From positions 1 to 48,022 of the IMG/VR virus record IMGVR_UViG_3300027880_000008: a stretch of 48,022 bases of DNA. One strand, 5' to 3'. Shown here in pieces: positions 6,940 to 16,649 of this stretch; within the stretch, counting starts at the first letter, position 1, and every line of letters starts with the position of its first letter. Made by a program: the position numbers and the translations under genes. The notes under the pieces were generated by a model. That model was given only the letters and a program-made list of their open reading frames with translations, ran no database searches and had not been told where the DNA came from. The DNA is from a virus.

Positions 6940-7749
6940 CTACACCGGGGTTCCGAGCGACTCGAACAGTTCGGGCATGAACTCCGTGGCGACCTGGTAG
7001 TCGCCCTCCTCGGTGCCGAATTCGCGGTCGGCGAAGTCCTGCGCGAACACCTGCGGGTTCACCCCGCCCGTCGTGGTGGAGGACACCTGGGCGCCGCCGG
7101 CGCCGTAGTGGGTGGTGGTGACCGACGGGTTGGCCCGCTGCGCCTGGTTGAGCTGCGCCTGGAAGTCGTCCAGCTCCGACTCGGACACGTCGCGGCCGAC
7201 CGCGGCGGCGAGGACCTGCCGCAGGATGGCCCGCGCCTCCTGCGGTGTGGTGATGTTGATCTGCTTGTTGACCACGGTGCGCGGGCCGGTGCCCTCGCCG
7301 CCGCCGCCGGGCGCCTGCCCCATCAACGCCACGATGTCGAACGGGGTCATCGACTTGCCCGCGGCGTACACGTCGGCGGCGGTGCGCACCGCGTTGGCCC
7401 AGGCGGAGGCGAGCTGCTGGTCGGTCCAGTCCTGGGGGATGATCCCGGCGGCGACGAGCCGCTCGGCGATCCTCTTGCGCTCCTGCGGGTCGGTGTAGAT
7501 CAGGTTCAGCGCGGCCGACAGGCCGACCGTCTGCTGCTGGCGCACCATCGCGGTTGTGATGCCGGACACGTTGGCCTCGAGCCGGGGCTGCCGCAACTGC
7601 TGGCGCACCTTCTCGTAGCCCATCAGCACGGACGGTTCCCCGCCCATGCCGGGCATGCCGGGCATGCCGAGCTGGGCGGTCGACGGGATGCTCATGCCGA
7701 GGATCGCGCCCAGCGTGGCCGCGTCGTTGTTGTCGGCCCCGAACGGCAT
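6940..7749 (-). CDS. Putative virion protein with MPGMPG repeat
   Basis: ATG 7749 overlaps the stop of the 1457-aa gene (ATGA) and gives 269 residues. Near residue 30 is a short Gly-Met-Pro repeat (GMPGMPGMGG). A helical ERKRIAERLVAAGIIPQDWTDQQLASAW segment around 90-120 and a Gln-rich helix (DDFQAQLNQAQRAN) follow. Translational coupling to the large protein suggests assembly into the same complex. No catalytic motif was recognised. Confidence 0.65.
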   Translation of the reverse strand: MPFGADNNDAATLGAILGMSIPSTAQLGMPGMPGMGGEPSVLMGYEKVRQQLRQPRLEANVSGITTAMVRQQQTVGLSAALNLIYTDPQERKRIAERLVAAGIIPQDWTDQQLASAWANAVRTAADVYAAGKSMTPFDIVALMGQAPGGGGEGTGPRTVVNKQINITTPQEARAILRQVLAAAVGRDVSESELDDFQAQLNQAQRANPSVTTTHYGAGGAQVSSTTTGGVNPQVFAQDFADREFGTEEGDYQVATEFMPELFESLGTPV

Positions 7750-10700
7750 CACACACCCCTTTGCAGCGTGTCGTTGTCGAGCCACCTGGCCTGGATCGAC
7801 GCGAACGCGAGATCGGTGGATCGCAGCTGGGCGACGTACGCCTCCCACATGAACCGAAGGTCGGCGTTCTGTTCGGCCTGCAGGTTCAGCGACCCGCCGG
7901 CCTGGTCGCGGGCCCGCAGCACGGCGAGGAACGCGTCCCGCTTGGCCGCGTACTCCCGCAGCGACGCCCAGCCGGCCGCGTCCCGCAGGCGCGGGTCGTC
8001 CATCGTGGCCTTCACCGCGGCCATGACGTTCGCGGCCTTCTCCGTGTCGTAGGTGGTGTAGTCGGCGTACCAGTCGGGGAACTTCTGCTGCAGCGCCAGC
8101 CGCACCGCCGTCTTCAACTGGGCCAGGTCGGCCGCTCGAGGGTCGGACAGCGAGGCGACGCCGCGTGCCTTCATCTGCCCGTCGAGCCAGCGCGACGCGG
8201 CGATCCACTTCTCCCAGCCCTGCGAGCGGTTGATCTCCAACAGGGCGGCCTGCGGGTCGAGCGGCTTACGCATCCGCTCGGTGGAGCCGGTGCCGGCGCC
8301 GGTGCGGAACTGCCACTCGTACACGGCGCGGGAGAACTTGCCGTCACCAACATCGTCGCCAACAAACAGGCCCGAATACTCGGGGTAGCGGCCGATCAGG
8401 TCCTTCATCTGCCTGTAGGCGTGGAAGCCCTCCTTGGTGGGGGCCACCGACACCGCCGCCTTGGACATGGCCAGGGTAAACGGCCAGTACTCTTCGCCGA
8501 AGTCGCGGATAAACATCGACTCCCAGCTCTGCCCGTCCGGCCCGCCGTCAGCGCCCCACTTGTCCTGGTACTCCTTGGCCCGGTCGATGTAGAACTGGTA
8601 CGGCGACTGGTATTGGGGGATCGCGGGGAACGTCAGGTTGACGAACGTGCGCAGGTGAAAGAAGCTCTTGGCCCGCCGCTTCGCCTCGTCGATCAGCTCC
8701 GCGTCCGACATCTGGTTGCGGCCGGTGTTCCGCTCGTACACCAGGTCGGAGAAGATCCGCGTCCAGGTGCGGGTAAACGCCTCATCCTCCGACGTGGACG
8801 AGCGCAGCCGCTTGGCCCACGCGGGAATGAACTGGTCGAGCGCGTCGTCGCCGGGCCCGAACGGCAGGATGAACTTGATCGAGTCGGCCACATCCGGCCG
8901 GTCGCGGGCGAACGCGGCGGCGGGGATCGCAACCATGTACCCGGCGCCGGGGATCATCGGGTTCTGCCCGGAGGTCATCGGCAGGATCGACGCCTTGGTG
9001 AACCCCATCGCGCCCAGGTGTTTCGCGCCGGGGATGTGCTTGCGGGCCCACTCCGGGACCGGCAGCACGAGCACCTGGTCGCCGTACTCGTTCTCCTTGA
9101 CCCAGCCGGCCTTGTCGGGCATGTTCCACAGCTGCAGGCCGCGGCCGATCCGGGACGGGTCCTCGACGAACAGCTGGCCCCACGTTTTCATCATGTCGTG
9201 CCACGCCCCGTAGAACGGGACCAGGAACCGCACCGAGCGGGCGATGTTGGGCTGCTCGGTCAGCTCGTACATGGTTTCGCGGGTCTGCCGCAGCGCGTAG
9301 GCGCGGGAATGGTCCTGCATGCGCCGCAGCTCGGCCTCGTCGAGGATGCCCTTCCCGCCGGGGTCGTAGGCGTGTAGCAGTTCGCGCATCTTCGCCCGGT
9401 AGGACAGTTCGGCGAAGGGGTGCCGCACGAGCACGTCGTTGGGTGCGGCGCCCAGCGCGTCCATCGCCCGGTCGACGCTGCTGCGCAGGAACCGCATCGG
9501 GATGGACGCCCCGGACGCGATTTTCAGCTGCTCGGCGTGGACGGTGGGCCGCAGTGTCGCCTCGGGCACTGCCCGTTCGAGGTCGGAGAACTTCATCCGC
9601 TTCCGGCCGGCGGCCACGGCCCGCAGTTCTGGGGTGGGCAGCAGATGTTCGACGTGCATTCGGGCTTCCTGCGCCCACAGGTTCGGGTTGCCGCCGCGCA
9701 GGCCCATCCGGCGGCGGATCTGACGGCCCTCGCTGGTGCGCAGCCAGCGCACGATCTGCTCGTCGGTCTGGCCTTCGAGGACCTTGCGGAACACCGGCCC
9801 GGAGAGGATCTGGTCGTTGACCGCGCGCAGCCACGCGTCCTTGTAGCCGTCGTCCAGCGGCGCCTTCTCCACCCAGTCCGACGCGGCGGTGCGCATCCGG
9901 TTGATCAGCGTGCCCTGGTCGGTGGTGAGCTGCCGCAGGTGGTCGCGGGCGGAGATCAGCGACCGCAGCGCGGCCGCGCCTTCCCCGCCGTACAGGTCTT
10001 CCACCTCGTACCGGCCCAGCTGCACGGTGCCGCCGAACAGCCGATCAACCTCGGTCTGCGCCTCCTTGAGCCGTTCCAGCACGCCGAGCTCGACATCGGT
10101 GGCCCGGCCGACCGATGCCTTCTGCTCCAACCGTGCGATGGCCTTCTCGGTGCGGTCGGCGACGTTCTCGACGTGCCGGCCCTTGAGCGCGCGGCCGACC
10201 ATCGGCAGGTAGGAGATGACGCCGTGGACGGCGATGGTGCGCAGCGACTCGTCGGTGATGTTCCGCACGGTGTAGCCCAGGCGGAGCAGCTGCGCCGGTT
10301 TCCACACGTTGTTGAACGCCTGCCCGACCTCCTCCAACCCGGCCAGGAATTGGGGGAGCGGCTTGCGGCGGCGGATCGCGTCGAGCACCACCTCGAGGTC
10401 GGCTTCGCGGCCTTTCAGCTCGGGCGCGTAGCGGCGCAGCACCCGGTCGAGGTCGGTGAGGTCGAGCAGCGCGTGGTAGTTCTCGTTCTGGGACACGTCG
10501 ATCGGCACCCGCAGCACCGACTTGTCGTCGAGGATCGAGTCGATCCGCTGCCCGTCGCGGGTGACCGTCGAGTACATGGGGTCGGACAGGCGGGCGAACA
10601 CCTCGGAGCGGCGCACCTGCCCGTGCTTGAGGATCAGGTCGGCGGTTTCGCGGGACACCCCGGCCCTGACGGCGGCGGCGGTGGTGGCGGCGGACTCGGC

Positions 10701-12122
10701 CTTTTCGAGGACGGTGCGCATCCCGGCCTCGTTGATTCCCCGGTCGGTGGCCTGCGCCCACTCCAACATGAGCCGGCCGCGGGAGTCGCGGTCGACGCCG
10801 GACTGCTCCAAGAACCGCTGCACGTTGATCCAGCTCGTGGAGTCGTGGTAGTTGACCACACCGGGCCGGATCGTCGAAGCGGCCTTGACCACCCGGATCG
10901 GCACGTTGTACGGGCTGGGCTGCCAGGTGTCCCACGACACGTGGTCGCCGATGGTCTGCCGCAACCCCACTGCGGGTTTGCGTTCGAGCGTTCCGGCCAC
11001 GTCGGCGAGCATCTGGTTGCGGGTGACGACCGGCTTGGCGGCTTCCGCCTCGGCCCGCAGGTCGGCGGTGGTCTTCTTGCCCCACGCCACCTGGAACGTG
11101 TTGGTTTCCCCGGCCAGCACCTTCTCCATCAGCGGGATCTTCGTGTCGACCAGGTAGTCCAGCTGTGCGGCGCTGTCGGCGGAACGCACGCGCAGTGCCC
11201 GCTCGGCGAGCGGGTCGCGCAGCATCGCCGTTCGCAGGATCATCCGAGCGTCCTCGGGGTCCTCGGCGTGGGCAAGCAGCCAAATCAGCTTCGGTGTCTC
11301 CGGGTTGCGGGAGTCGGCGATGGCCTTGTTGCGGGACAGCCACGCGGCGCGGCTGTCCGGGGTGCCGCGCTGGAACAGCTGGCCCAGGAAACGGTCGGTG
11401 CGGTTGTTGGCCAGCGTCGCGTCGATCGTGGCCTGGTTGGTGAAGGTGCGGGCTGCGCGCAGCGCCGCAGCACCTTTGCCGATGGCCACGGTCGGGTCGA
11501 AGAACACGTTGGCGTAGAAGTCCATCGCCCCAGAAATCTGCGACCCGGCCGGCAGGTCGCCGACGGCGCGGCGGATACCGTCCCCGGTGGACAGGTCGTA
11601 CTTTTCGACGCCCTGCTGGCCGGGGATCAGCATCGCTATCGCCGAACCCCAGCCGGCCGCGTTGGCCTGGCCGGGGGAAACGTGCTCCGCCTCGTGGTAG
11701 GCGCTGCCCCACTCCTCGCCGGACAGCAGCGCACCCGGCTGGGCCCCCTGAGCGCCCAACCCGAGAGCCTTCTGGAACTGGATCGACGTGGTGGCCGCCG
11801 GTTGGGACACCACGTTCGACCACATCCACATGTACGCCTCGGACGCTCTGGCCAGGGGCGCGGCGAACGCTTCATCAACACCGAACATGGCCTGGTCGAG
11901 ACCGCCGCCGATCCGGCCGAACCCTTGGCCGACATCGCCGAACCGGACCGAAGCCCGGCTGCGGATCTTGTCGAGGAGACTGTCGAACTCGGGGTCGTCG
12001 GTGAGCGGCATGAACGCGATGTCGGCGACCATCCCCACGGGCGCGTACAGTGCTTGAGCACCGCCGGAGATCGCATCCCCTATGCCTGCCGCTGCGCGCC
12101 CGAGCCGGTCGGTCCAGCCCAT
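7749..12122 (-). CDS. Very large putative internal/DNA-ejection virion protein, 1457 aa
   Basis: This is by far the longest gene. The N-terminus is hydrophobic and Gly/Ala-rich (ALYAPVGMVADIAFMPL). Long charged helical stretches follow, and around residues 960-1060 lies a less polar block (IARSVRFLVPFYGAWHDMM, then PMIPGAGYMVAIPAAAF). The C-terminal third is again helical and polar. Such a single giant protein beside portal and capsid genes matches internal core or ejection proteins of short-tailed phages, which cross the cell envelope during infection. A tape-measure role is the alternative, but tail-tube genes were not found. No lysozyme motif was seen. Confidence 0.72.
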   Translation of the reverse strand: MGWTDRLGRAAAGIGDAISGGAQALYAPVGMVADIAFMPLTDDPEFDSLLDKIRSRASVRFGDVGQGFGRIGGGLDQAMFGVDEAFAAPLARASEAYMWMWSNVVSQPAATTSIQFQKALGLGAQGAQPGALLSGEEWGSAYHEAEHVSPGQANAAGWGSAIAMLIPGQQGVEKYDLSTGDGIRRAVGDLPAGSQISGAMDFYANVFFDPTVAIGKGAAALRAARTFTNQATIDATLANNRTDRFLGQLFQRGTPDSRAAWLSRNKAIADSRNPETPKLIWLLAHAEDPEDARMILRTAMLRDPLAERALRVRSADSAAQLDYLVDTKIPLMEKVLAGETNTFQVAWGKKTTADLRAEAEAAKPVVTRNQMLADVAGTLERKPAVGLRQTIGDHVSWDTWQPSPYNVPIRVVKAASTIRPGVVNYHDSTSWINVQRFLEQSGVDRDSRGRLMLEWAQATDRGINEAGMRTVLEKAESAATTAAAVRAGVSRETADLILKHGQVRRSEVFARLSDPMYSTVTRDGQRIDSILDDKSVLRVPIDVSQNENYHALLDLTDLDRVLRRYAPELKGREADLEVVLDAIRRRKPLPQFLAGLEEVGQAFNNVWKPAQLLRLGYTVRNITDESLRTIAVHGVISYLPMVGRALKGRHVENVADRTEKAIARLEQKASVGRATDVELGVLERLKEAQTEVDRLFGGTVQLGRYEVEDLYGGEGAAALRSLISARDHLRQLTTDQGTLINRMRTAASDWVEKAPLDDGYKDAWLRAVNDQILSGPVFRKVLEGQTDEQIVRWLRTSEGRQIRRRMGLRGGNPNLWAQEARMHVEHLLPTPELRAVAAGRKRMKFSDLERAVPEATLRPTVHAEQLKIASGASIPMRFLRSSVDRAMDALGAAPNDVLVRHPFAELSYRAKMRELLHAYDPGGKGILDEAELRRMQDHSRAYALRQTRETMYELTEQPNIARSVRFLVPFYGAWHDMMKTWGQLFVEDPSRIGRGLQLWNMPDKAGWVKENEYGDQVLVLPVPEWARKHIPGAKHLGAMGFTKASILPMTSGQNPMIPGAGYMVAIPAAAFARDRPDVADSIKFILPFGPGDDALDQFIPAWAKRLRSSTSEDEAFTRTWTRIFSDLVYERNTGRNQMSDAELIDEAKRRAKSFFHLRTFVNLTFPAIPQYQSPYQFYIDRAKEYQDKWGADGGPDGQSWESMFIRDFGEEYWPFTLAMSKAAVSVAPTKEGFHAYRQMKDLIGRYPEYSGLFVGDDVGDGKFSRAVYEWQFRTGAGTGSTERMRKPLDPQAALLEINRSQGWEKWIAASRWLDGQMKARGVASLSDPRAADLAQLKTAVRLALQQKFPDWYADYTTYDTEKAANVMAAVKATMDDPRLRDAAGWASLREYAAKRDAFLAVLRARDQAGGSLNLQAEQNADLRFMWEAYVAQLRSTDLAFASIQARWLDNDTLQRGV

Positions 12123-12123
12123 G

Positions 12124-12600
12124 TCAGGCCCCGGCGAGGAGCCGCTGCACCCACGACACGTAGCTCGGTGACGCTCCGGCGCGGGACGCGTGGAACACGA
12201 ACGCGGGCACGTACGGCTGCAACGCCTGGTAGTCGCGGCGGGTCACATCCAGCTCGGGGTTGACCAGGCCGAGCGCTTCCGGGCCGGGTCCGGCTCCGAG
12301 GGCGGCGCCGGCGGTGACCGGCTCGCTCAGGTCGTCGGGCGGGCCGAGCAGGTCGCCCATGCTGCCCGCCTTGACCGCGCCGTCGGGGAACGCGGGCGGC
12401 ATCCCAGTCGGCTGCTGCGGCGGCGCCATCGGCACGGCCTGCTGCGCGGCCATCTGCTGGGTCGCGGCGCCGTACTCCTGCCCCTTGGTGGCCTGCGCGG
12501 GCAGCGGTTTGGCCTCGTTGAGGTCGGTGCGGTTGCCGTACGCGGTGCCGGGTGTGCCCTGACGCGGACCGCCGCGGTTGCCGGGAGCTTTGCGGGGCAT
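12124..12600 (-). CDS. Proline/glutamine-rich linker protein between portal and giant protein
   Basis: ATG 12600 overlaps the portal stop (ATGA) and yields 158 residues. The first 90 residues are low-complexity Gly, Pro, Gln and Met (QQMAAQQAVPMAPPQQPTG); the last 60 are more folded and aromatic (DYQALQPYVPAFVFHASR, SYVSWVQRLL). It may be a portal-associated or head-completion protein. No family was recognised. Confidence 0.6.
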   Translation of the reverse strand: MPRKAPGNRGGPRQGTPGTAYGNRTDLNEAKPLPAQATKGQEYGAATQQMAAQQAVPMAPPQQPTGMPPAFPDGAVKAGSMGDLLGPPDDLSEPVTAGAALGAGPGPEALGLVNPELDVTRRDYQALQPYVPAFVFHASRAGASPSYVSWVQRLLAGA

Positions 12601-14393
12601 CAGCCACCTCCGAACGCGGCGGCGAGCGCGGCCTGCAACGACCGCGGGCCGATCTCGGTGGGCTGCTCGCCGCCCATGCCTGGCAGCGCCAGACCCGGCT
12701 GGGCCTCTGGCGAGCCGGGTGGGACCGGCCCGGCCGGGGTGCCCGGCTCGCCGGATGAGGCTTGCCGTTCCTGCGCTTCCTGGTTGACCCGATCGAACGC
12801 GTCCTCGATCGACATGCCCTGCTTGCGGTAGCGGATCAACTTCGCCAGGTCGGGTGGGGTGATCTGCCCGGCCTGGGCTTGGGTGAGCACCGCCGCCAGC
12901 CCGGCGTCCTCGAGCGCCTCCACCTCGATCTGGGTTTGCTCCTGCTCCGGGTTTTTGATCAGCGGAGACAGCGCCATCGACGTGCGGCGCGACATCTGCC
13001 GGGTGCCGATCATCTGCCCGGTCTGGATGGTCAGGTTCTCCGAGTCGGTGCCCGCCAACGGCTGCTCGACGGCGACCACATCGGAGTCGAAGTCGCGGTC
13101 CGGCACGTAGGTGACCGAACGGTCGGCCACCTTCACGTACAGCTTGACCTGCCGCTTGCCGAACCACGCCTGCGCGATCTTCTGCGCCAGGCGGGTTTCG
13201 ATCTCGCGGGCGCGGGCCATGAGCATCTGGATCTCGGCGAGCATGAAGTCGATCTGCGCGCCCATCACCTGCCGGCCGCGGCGGGCGGTGCGGATGTTCG
13301 TGTTCGACTCGCCGCCGAACTCCGAGGCCACGAACGAGTTGACGCCCTGCGCCCGCTCAAGCCGGTCGATCATGTTTGTGGTCAGCGCCCCGGTGGGCTG
13401 GCCGACGGCCTGCGGGAGGCCCTCCACCTCGTTCCACTCGCCTGTGCGGCCGTCGAACGGGCCTCGGATGAACCGTGGGGTCTCACCAGGCTGGCGGGAG
13501 ATCAGGAACATGTCGGGGAACACGTCCCGCTCGACCGCGATCAGCCCGAGCGCCATCAGCTTCGACTGCGCGTGGTATTGGCCGATCGCGCCGTCGAACT
13601 GGCCGCGCGGCCGGTCCAGGGTGATCCGGCCGGGCATCACCACCTGGCATTCGCCGATCAAGTTCTGCATCCGGTCCAACTCAACCGCCATGCCGAACAC
13701 CCCGGACACTCCGGTGGAGTAGTACGGGTTGTGCACGGGGTTGGCCAGGCCGACGATCACAGCCTCGTGCTCGTCGAACCATTCGATGACCTCGAACAGC
13801 TCCGACGGGTCGATCTCGTTCGGGCGCCGGCCGCGCAGCAGCATCGGCGCCGCGGGGTACTTGGAGGCGAGCCAGGCGTAGGTGTGGCGGACGATGAACG
13901 CGCAGTCCTTGGGCGCCATGTCCCGCACCGGGTTGCCGGTGGGTGGCGGGGGGTAGGCGGCGAGCGGGTCGCGGATCTCCCAGCAGGGCAGGCCCTTGCC
14001 GATGTCGGGGCGGATGATCGTCGCGTAGGAGCCGTAGCCGGACAGCCAGCGGGCCCGCTGCGCGTCCGCGATCTCAAGGTCGGCGTACTCCCACCAGCCG
14101 AAGATCGCGTTCCTGCGGATAGCTGCCCGTTCGACGGACAGCTCGTCCATCGGGTCGTCGGGTGGGCAGCGCAGCATCGGCTGCACCGACGCGGCGCGGG
14201 TCGCGGTCTGGTCGATCCCCGTCAAGATCAGGTTGGGGACGAACGGCCGCTCCGTCTTGTCCATTTCCGGCAGCGGAACCACGATGTCGGTGTTGTACAC
14301 GTCGCGGATTTCCCGCATGGCCTCGATGACGGAACCGCGCTTGCGCCGGCGACCCTCGACGATGGCGTGGATCTCCTCGGCCGAGTAGCTCAC
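12600..14393 (-). CDS. Portal protein
   Basis: The protein (597 aa from GTG 14393, or 601 aa from TTG 14405) should form the dodecameric DNA-entry ring. It has the usual portal features: about 600 residues, an N-terminal helical region with NLILTGIDQTATRAASVQP, a beta-rich wing in the middle, a long stem helix near 370-420 (RRGRQVMGAQIDFMLAEIQMLMARAREIETRLAQ), and a disordered Pro/Gly/Gln C-terminus. It follows the terminase genes and precedes the head genes. GTG 14393 is preferred because GGGGG lies a few bases upstream. Confidence 0.85.
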   Translation of the reverse strand: MSYSAEEIHAIVEGRRRKRGSVIEAMREIRDVYNTDIVVPLPEMDKTERPFVPNLILTGIDQTATRAASVQPMLRCPPDDPMDELSVERAAIRRNAIFGWWEYADLEIADAQRARWLSGYGSYATIIRPDIGKGLPCWEIRDPLAAYPPPPTGNPVRDMAPKDCAFIVRHTYAWLASKYPAAPMLLRGRRPNEIDPSELFEVIEWFDEHEAVIVGLANPVHNPYYSTGVSGVFGMAVELDRMQNLIGECQVVMPGRITLDRPRGQFDGAIGQYHAQSKLMALGLIAVERDVFPDMFLISRQPGETPRFIRGPFDGRTGEWNEVEGLPQAVGQPTGALTTNMIDRLERAQGVNSFVASEFGGESNTNIRTARRGRQVMGAQIDFMLAEIQMLMARAREIETRLAQKIAQAWFGKRQVKLYVKVADRSVTYVPDRDFDSDVVAVEQPLAGTDSENLTIQTGQMIGTRQMSRRTSMALSPLIKNPEQEQTQIEVEALEDAGLAAVLTQAQAGQITPPDLAKLIRYRKQGMSIEDAFDRVNQEAQERQASSGEPGTPAGPVPPGSPEAQPGLALPGMGGEQPTEIGPRSLQAALAAAFGGG

Positions 14394-14428
14394 TCGCGCC
14401 CCCAAGGGTGATCGTTGCTGCTGAGGGC

Positions 14429-14443
14429 AGTGTAGGGCCGTCG
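14429..14443 (-). promoter_or_regulatory. CGACGG...CTACACT element before the portal gene
   Basis: Read on the minus strand it is CGACGGCCCTACACT, close to the elements before the endolysin and the terminase. TACACT would be the -10 box about 30 bases upstream of the portal start. It lacks the upstream GTAG half seen at the other copies. Confidence 0.45.
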
Positions 14444-14469
14444 CTGTCCACAGGACGACAGGCGCGTCA

Positions 14470-14730
14470 TCAGGTGCGCTCCCGGTCGCTGTCGGTCGGC
14501 ATGTCCATCTGCTCGGCGATGCGCAGCATGCCGACCCGCTCGAACCAGGTCAGCCCGTCCGACCAGCAGGTGGTGAGCCGCACGTCGCCGTTCTCCTCGA
14601 TCACCTTGATGACCACAACCGCACCGCCGACCAGCTCCCCGTCGGCGATGGTGGCGACACAGCCGGCCGCGTCGAGAATGTGCCCGATCGGCTTCTTGGT
14701 TTCGCTGTTGTCGTCTTCCCATGCGCTCAT
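14470..14730 (-). CDS. Small conserved-type protein between terminase and portal
   Basis: ATG 14730 overlaps the terminase stop by 4 bases and gives 86 residues. The sequence looks like a small alpha/beta protein: a Lys-rich start, the strands GCVATIADGELVGGAVVVIKVIEE and an aromatic CWSDGLTWFERVGM stretch. No domain was recognised. Coupling to the terminase suggests packaging or early head assembly. Confidence 0.65.
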   Translation of the reverse strand: MSAWEDDNSETKKPIGHILDAAGCVATIADGELVGGAVVVIKVIEENGDVRLTTCWSDGLTWFERVGMLRIAEQMDMPTDSDRERT

Positions 14731-16619
14731 GCGCTTCTCCTCAGCCGCGCCGCGGCGTACCTGTCTTTGACGGCGACGAAGCCGGGCCGGTGCTGTTTGC
14801 GGCGCTTGTTGTTGACCGGCGGGAAGATGCTGCGGTAGCGCAGCTCCGCGAACCAGTCGGCCATCACCGTGTCGTCGGTTTTGGCGAACGGGAAATTGGT
14901 GTGCTCGTAGACGAATACCCTCATATTGGGGTCCTGCCTCGATTTTCCGGGCAGCCGGATCCGGCCGTATTTGAACGGGTCGCGGAGAATGTCGGGGCCG
15001 GTCTCCTCGTCGGGTTTGTTCTTTCCGGTGGTGTAGTGCGGGACCAAAATCACATTCCGCTGCGCCCGCCAGTCCTCCCACCTGCGGTTGTGGAAAAGGA
15101 GCCGCTGCAGCGCGTTGTATTCGGGGATCACATGGGAGGGCCGGAATCCGAGTTTGGTGGCCCGCTGCCACATGTCCTCGACCTTGCCTTTGAACTTGCC
15201 CGAATACACTTCCTGTTCGAGCAGGTCGTCCAAGCCGAGCGGTTCACGCACACAGTCGATAAGCCAGCGTTTCTCCAACTTGGAGTGTGTGATCCACGTT
15301 TCGATGGCCCAGAACTTGGTACCGGACGGGTCGATGGTCATGAGCGTCTTGCAGCCGGGCGGGAGGTCCTTCGGGATCTCGAGGAGTGCCCGGTCCATGT
15401 CCCAGCAGCCGACGAAATCCTCCCCGGTTTCGGGGTCGATTCCGCCGTTGACCCACAGCGCCGGCACGAGCACCGAATCGGGGTCGGTTTCTTCCTGCTG
15501 GTAGGTGACCCGATAGCGGTGGTGCCGGTCGGCCATCTTCTTGATGAGGTCGACCCACGGGAGCCGTTTCGGGTCGAGCAGGCATCCCCCTTCGCCGTAC
15601 GGTTTCGCGTCGGGGCCGTGGTCGTCTTTGCATTCGAGGTCGAAGTGGGCGGGCAGCACGAAATGCTGGTAGACGGGTTTCCCGTCCAAGTCGACCTGAT
15701 CCAAACAATGCCGGGATATGTCGGTGGCGCCCAACCGCTGCATGACGAGCAGGAACAGCCCGCCCGGTTCGAGCCGGTTTTCGGCGACCTGCCCCCACTG
15801 GTTGAAGAAGGTCTCGCGTACATCCTCGGACGCTTTGATGGTCTTGAGGTCGTCAACGTCGTCCCACACGATCAGCCGATAGCGGCCGCCGAGATAGCCG
15901 CCGTCGAATCCGAACGCAGTAACCGAGGGTTCTTTGTCGACGGTGGGTTCGCCGTCTTTGGACACGACGGTGAATCGGTTCTGGGCCCAGAAGTTGGTCT
16001 CGCCGCGCTGGTCGGGGCGGAACCGGCCGTAGTCGCCCATCAGCGTCGACTCGGCGTCGGTGGCAAGGCCCAGCTCGAGGTCTCGGACACCGGCGCGCAG
16101 CGGCAGGGTGCGGGTGAACTCGTCGCGGATCTGGACCGTGTTCAGCGTGGCCTGGTCGATGATCCGCGACCCCCACATGGTGGACAGGGTGCGGTCCTTG
16201 GTGGTGAGCCAGTTCACCAGGTCCCGGACGAACGTGGTCTTGCCGACGCCCGGCGGCAGATTGACCACGGCGTACACCCGCTCGGGCGCGTACAACCACT
16301 CGTCGATCTTCTGCGCCAGCTCGGCAGCCCACGGCACCTCAGCCCGCCCGTAGAAGCGGCGCCGGAAGTACAGGAAGTCGGCAAGCGCTTTCTCAGCGGG
16401 CTTACTCAGCCGCCGGCCGCGTTTGATGTCCTTCCCCGACGTGGACGACATCCAACGGCGGTAGGCGGCGGCGCCGGAAGTGGAGTCGGGATCGGCGAAC
16501 ACCCGGTCGGCCTGGTGGGTGCTGATGTTGGCGAGCTCGGCGGCTTCTTTGCGGGTGCGGCCACGGGCCAGCAAAGCGAAGAACGCGTCCCACTGCTCGT
16601 TGCTGATCAGACGCGGCAT
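14727..16619 (-). CDS. Terminase large subunit with N-terminal HTH
   Basis: The 630-aa protein powers DNA packaging. The Walker A motif NLPPGVGKTTF lies near residue 120, Walker B LIVWDDVDD near 250, a coupling-motif-like VMQRLGATD near 290, and a first nuclease acidic residue in LMTIDPSGT near 420. Residues 15-60 (RTRKEAAELANISTHQADRVF) look like a helix-turn-helix of small-terminase type, and no separate small terminase gene was recognised, so DNA recognition may be built in. ATG 16619 lies only 6 bases after a possible TACACT -10 box. Confidence 0.9.
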   Translation of the reverse strand: MPRLISNEQWDAFFALLARGRTRKEAAELANISTHQADRVFADPDSTSGAAAYRRWMSSTSGKDIKRGRRLSKPAEKALADFLYFRRRFYGRAEVPWAAELAQKIDEWLYAPERVYAVVNLPPGVGKTTFVRDLVNWLTTKDRTLSTMWGSRIIDQATLNTVQIRDEFTRTLPLRAGVRDLELGLATDAESTLMGDYGRFRPDQRGETNFWAQNRFTVVSKDGEPTVDKEPSVTAFGFDGGYLGGRYRLIVWDDVDDLKTIKASEDVRETFFNQWGQVAENRLEPGGLFLLVMQRLGATDISRHCLDQVDLDGKPVYQHFVLPAHFDLECKDDHGPDAKPYGEGGCLLDPKRLPWVDLIKKMADRHHRYRVTYQQEETDPDSVLVPALWVNGGIDPETGEDFVGCWDMDRALLEIPKDLPPGCKTLMTIDPSGTKFWAIETWITHSKLEKRWLIDCVREPLGLDDLLEQEVYSGKFKGKVEDMWQRATKLGFRPSHVIPEYNALQRLLFHNRRWEDWRAQRNVILVPHYTTGKNKPDEETGPDILRDPFKYGRIRLPGKSRQDPNMRVFVYEHTNFPFAKTDDTVMADWFAELRYRSIFPPVNNKRRKQHRPGFVAVKDRYAAARLRRSA

Positions 16620-16625
16620 GCCCCG

Positions 16626-16649
16626 AGTGTAGGGGCGTCAGATGCTACG
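16626..16649 (-). promoter_or_regulatory. GTAGCA...TGACG...CTACACT element, possible leaderless terminase promoter
   Basis: On the minus strand GTAGCATCTGACG is followed by CCCCTACACT, then six bases and the terminase ATG. If TACACT is the -10 box, transcription would start at about the ATG, giving a leaderless mRNA. The copy before the endolysin (40050-40072) has the same order and spacing. Confidence 0.5.

Noticed and set aside
7640-7672. Short tandem repeat ATGCCGGGC as a regulatory element
   Set aside because: It encodes the MPGMPG stretch of the 269-aa protein and stays in frame, so it is coding low complexity.
9420-12263. Plus-strand 947-aa open frame
   Set aside because: It is antisense to the 1457-aa gene, has biased His/Val/Arg composition, and arises from third-position GC in a high-GC genome. 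The minus frame is coupled to portal and downstream genes.
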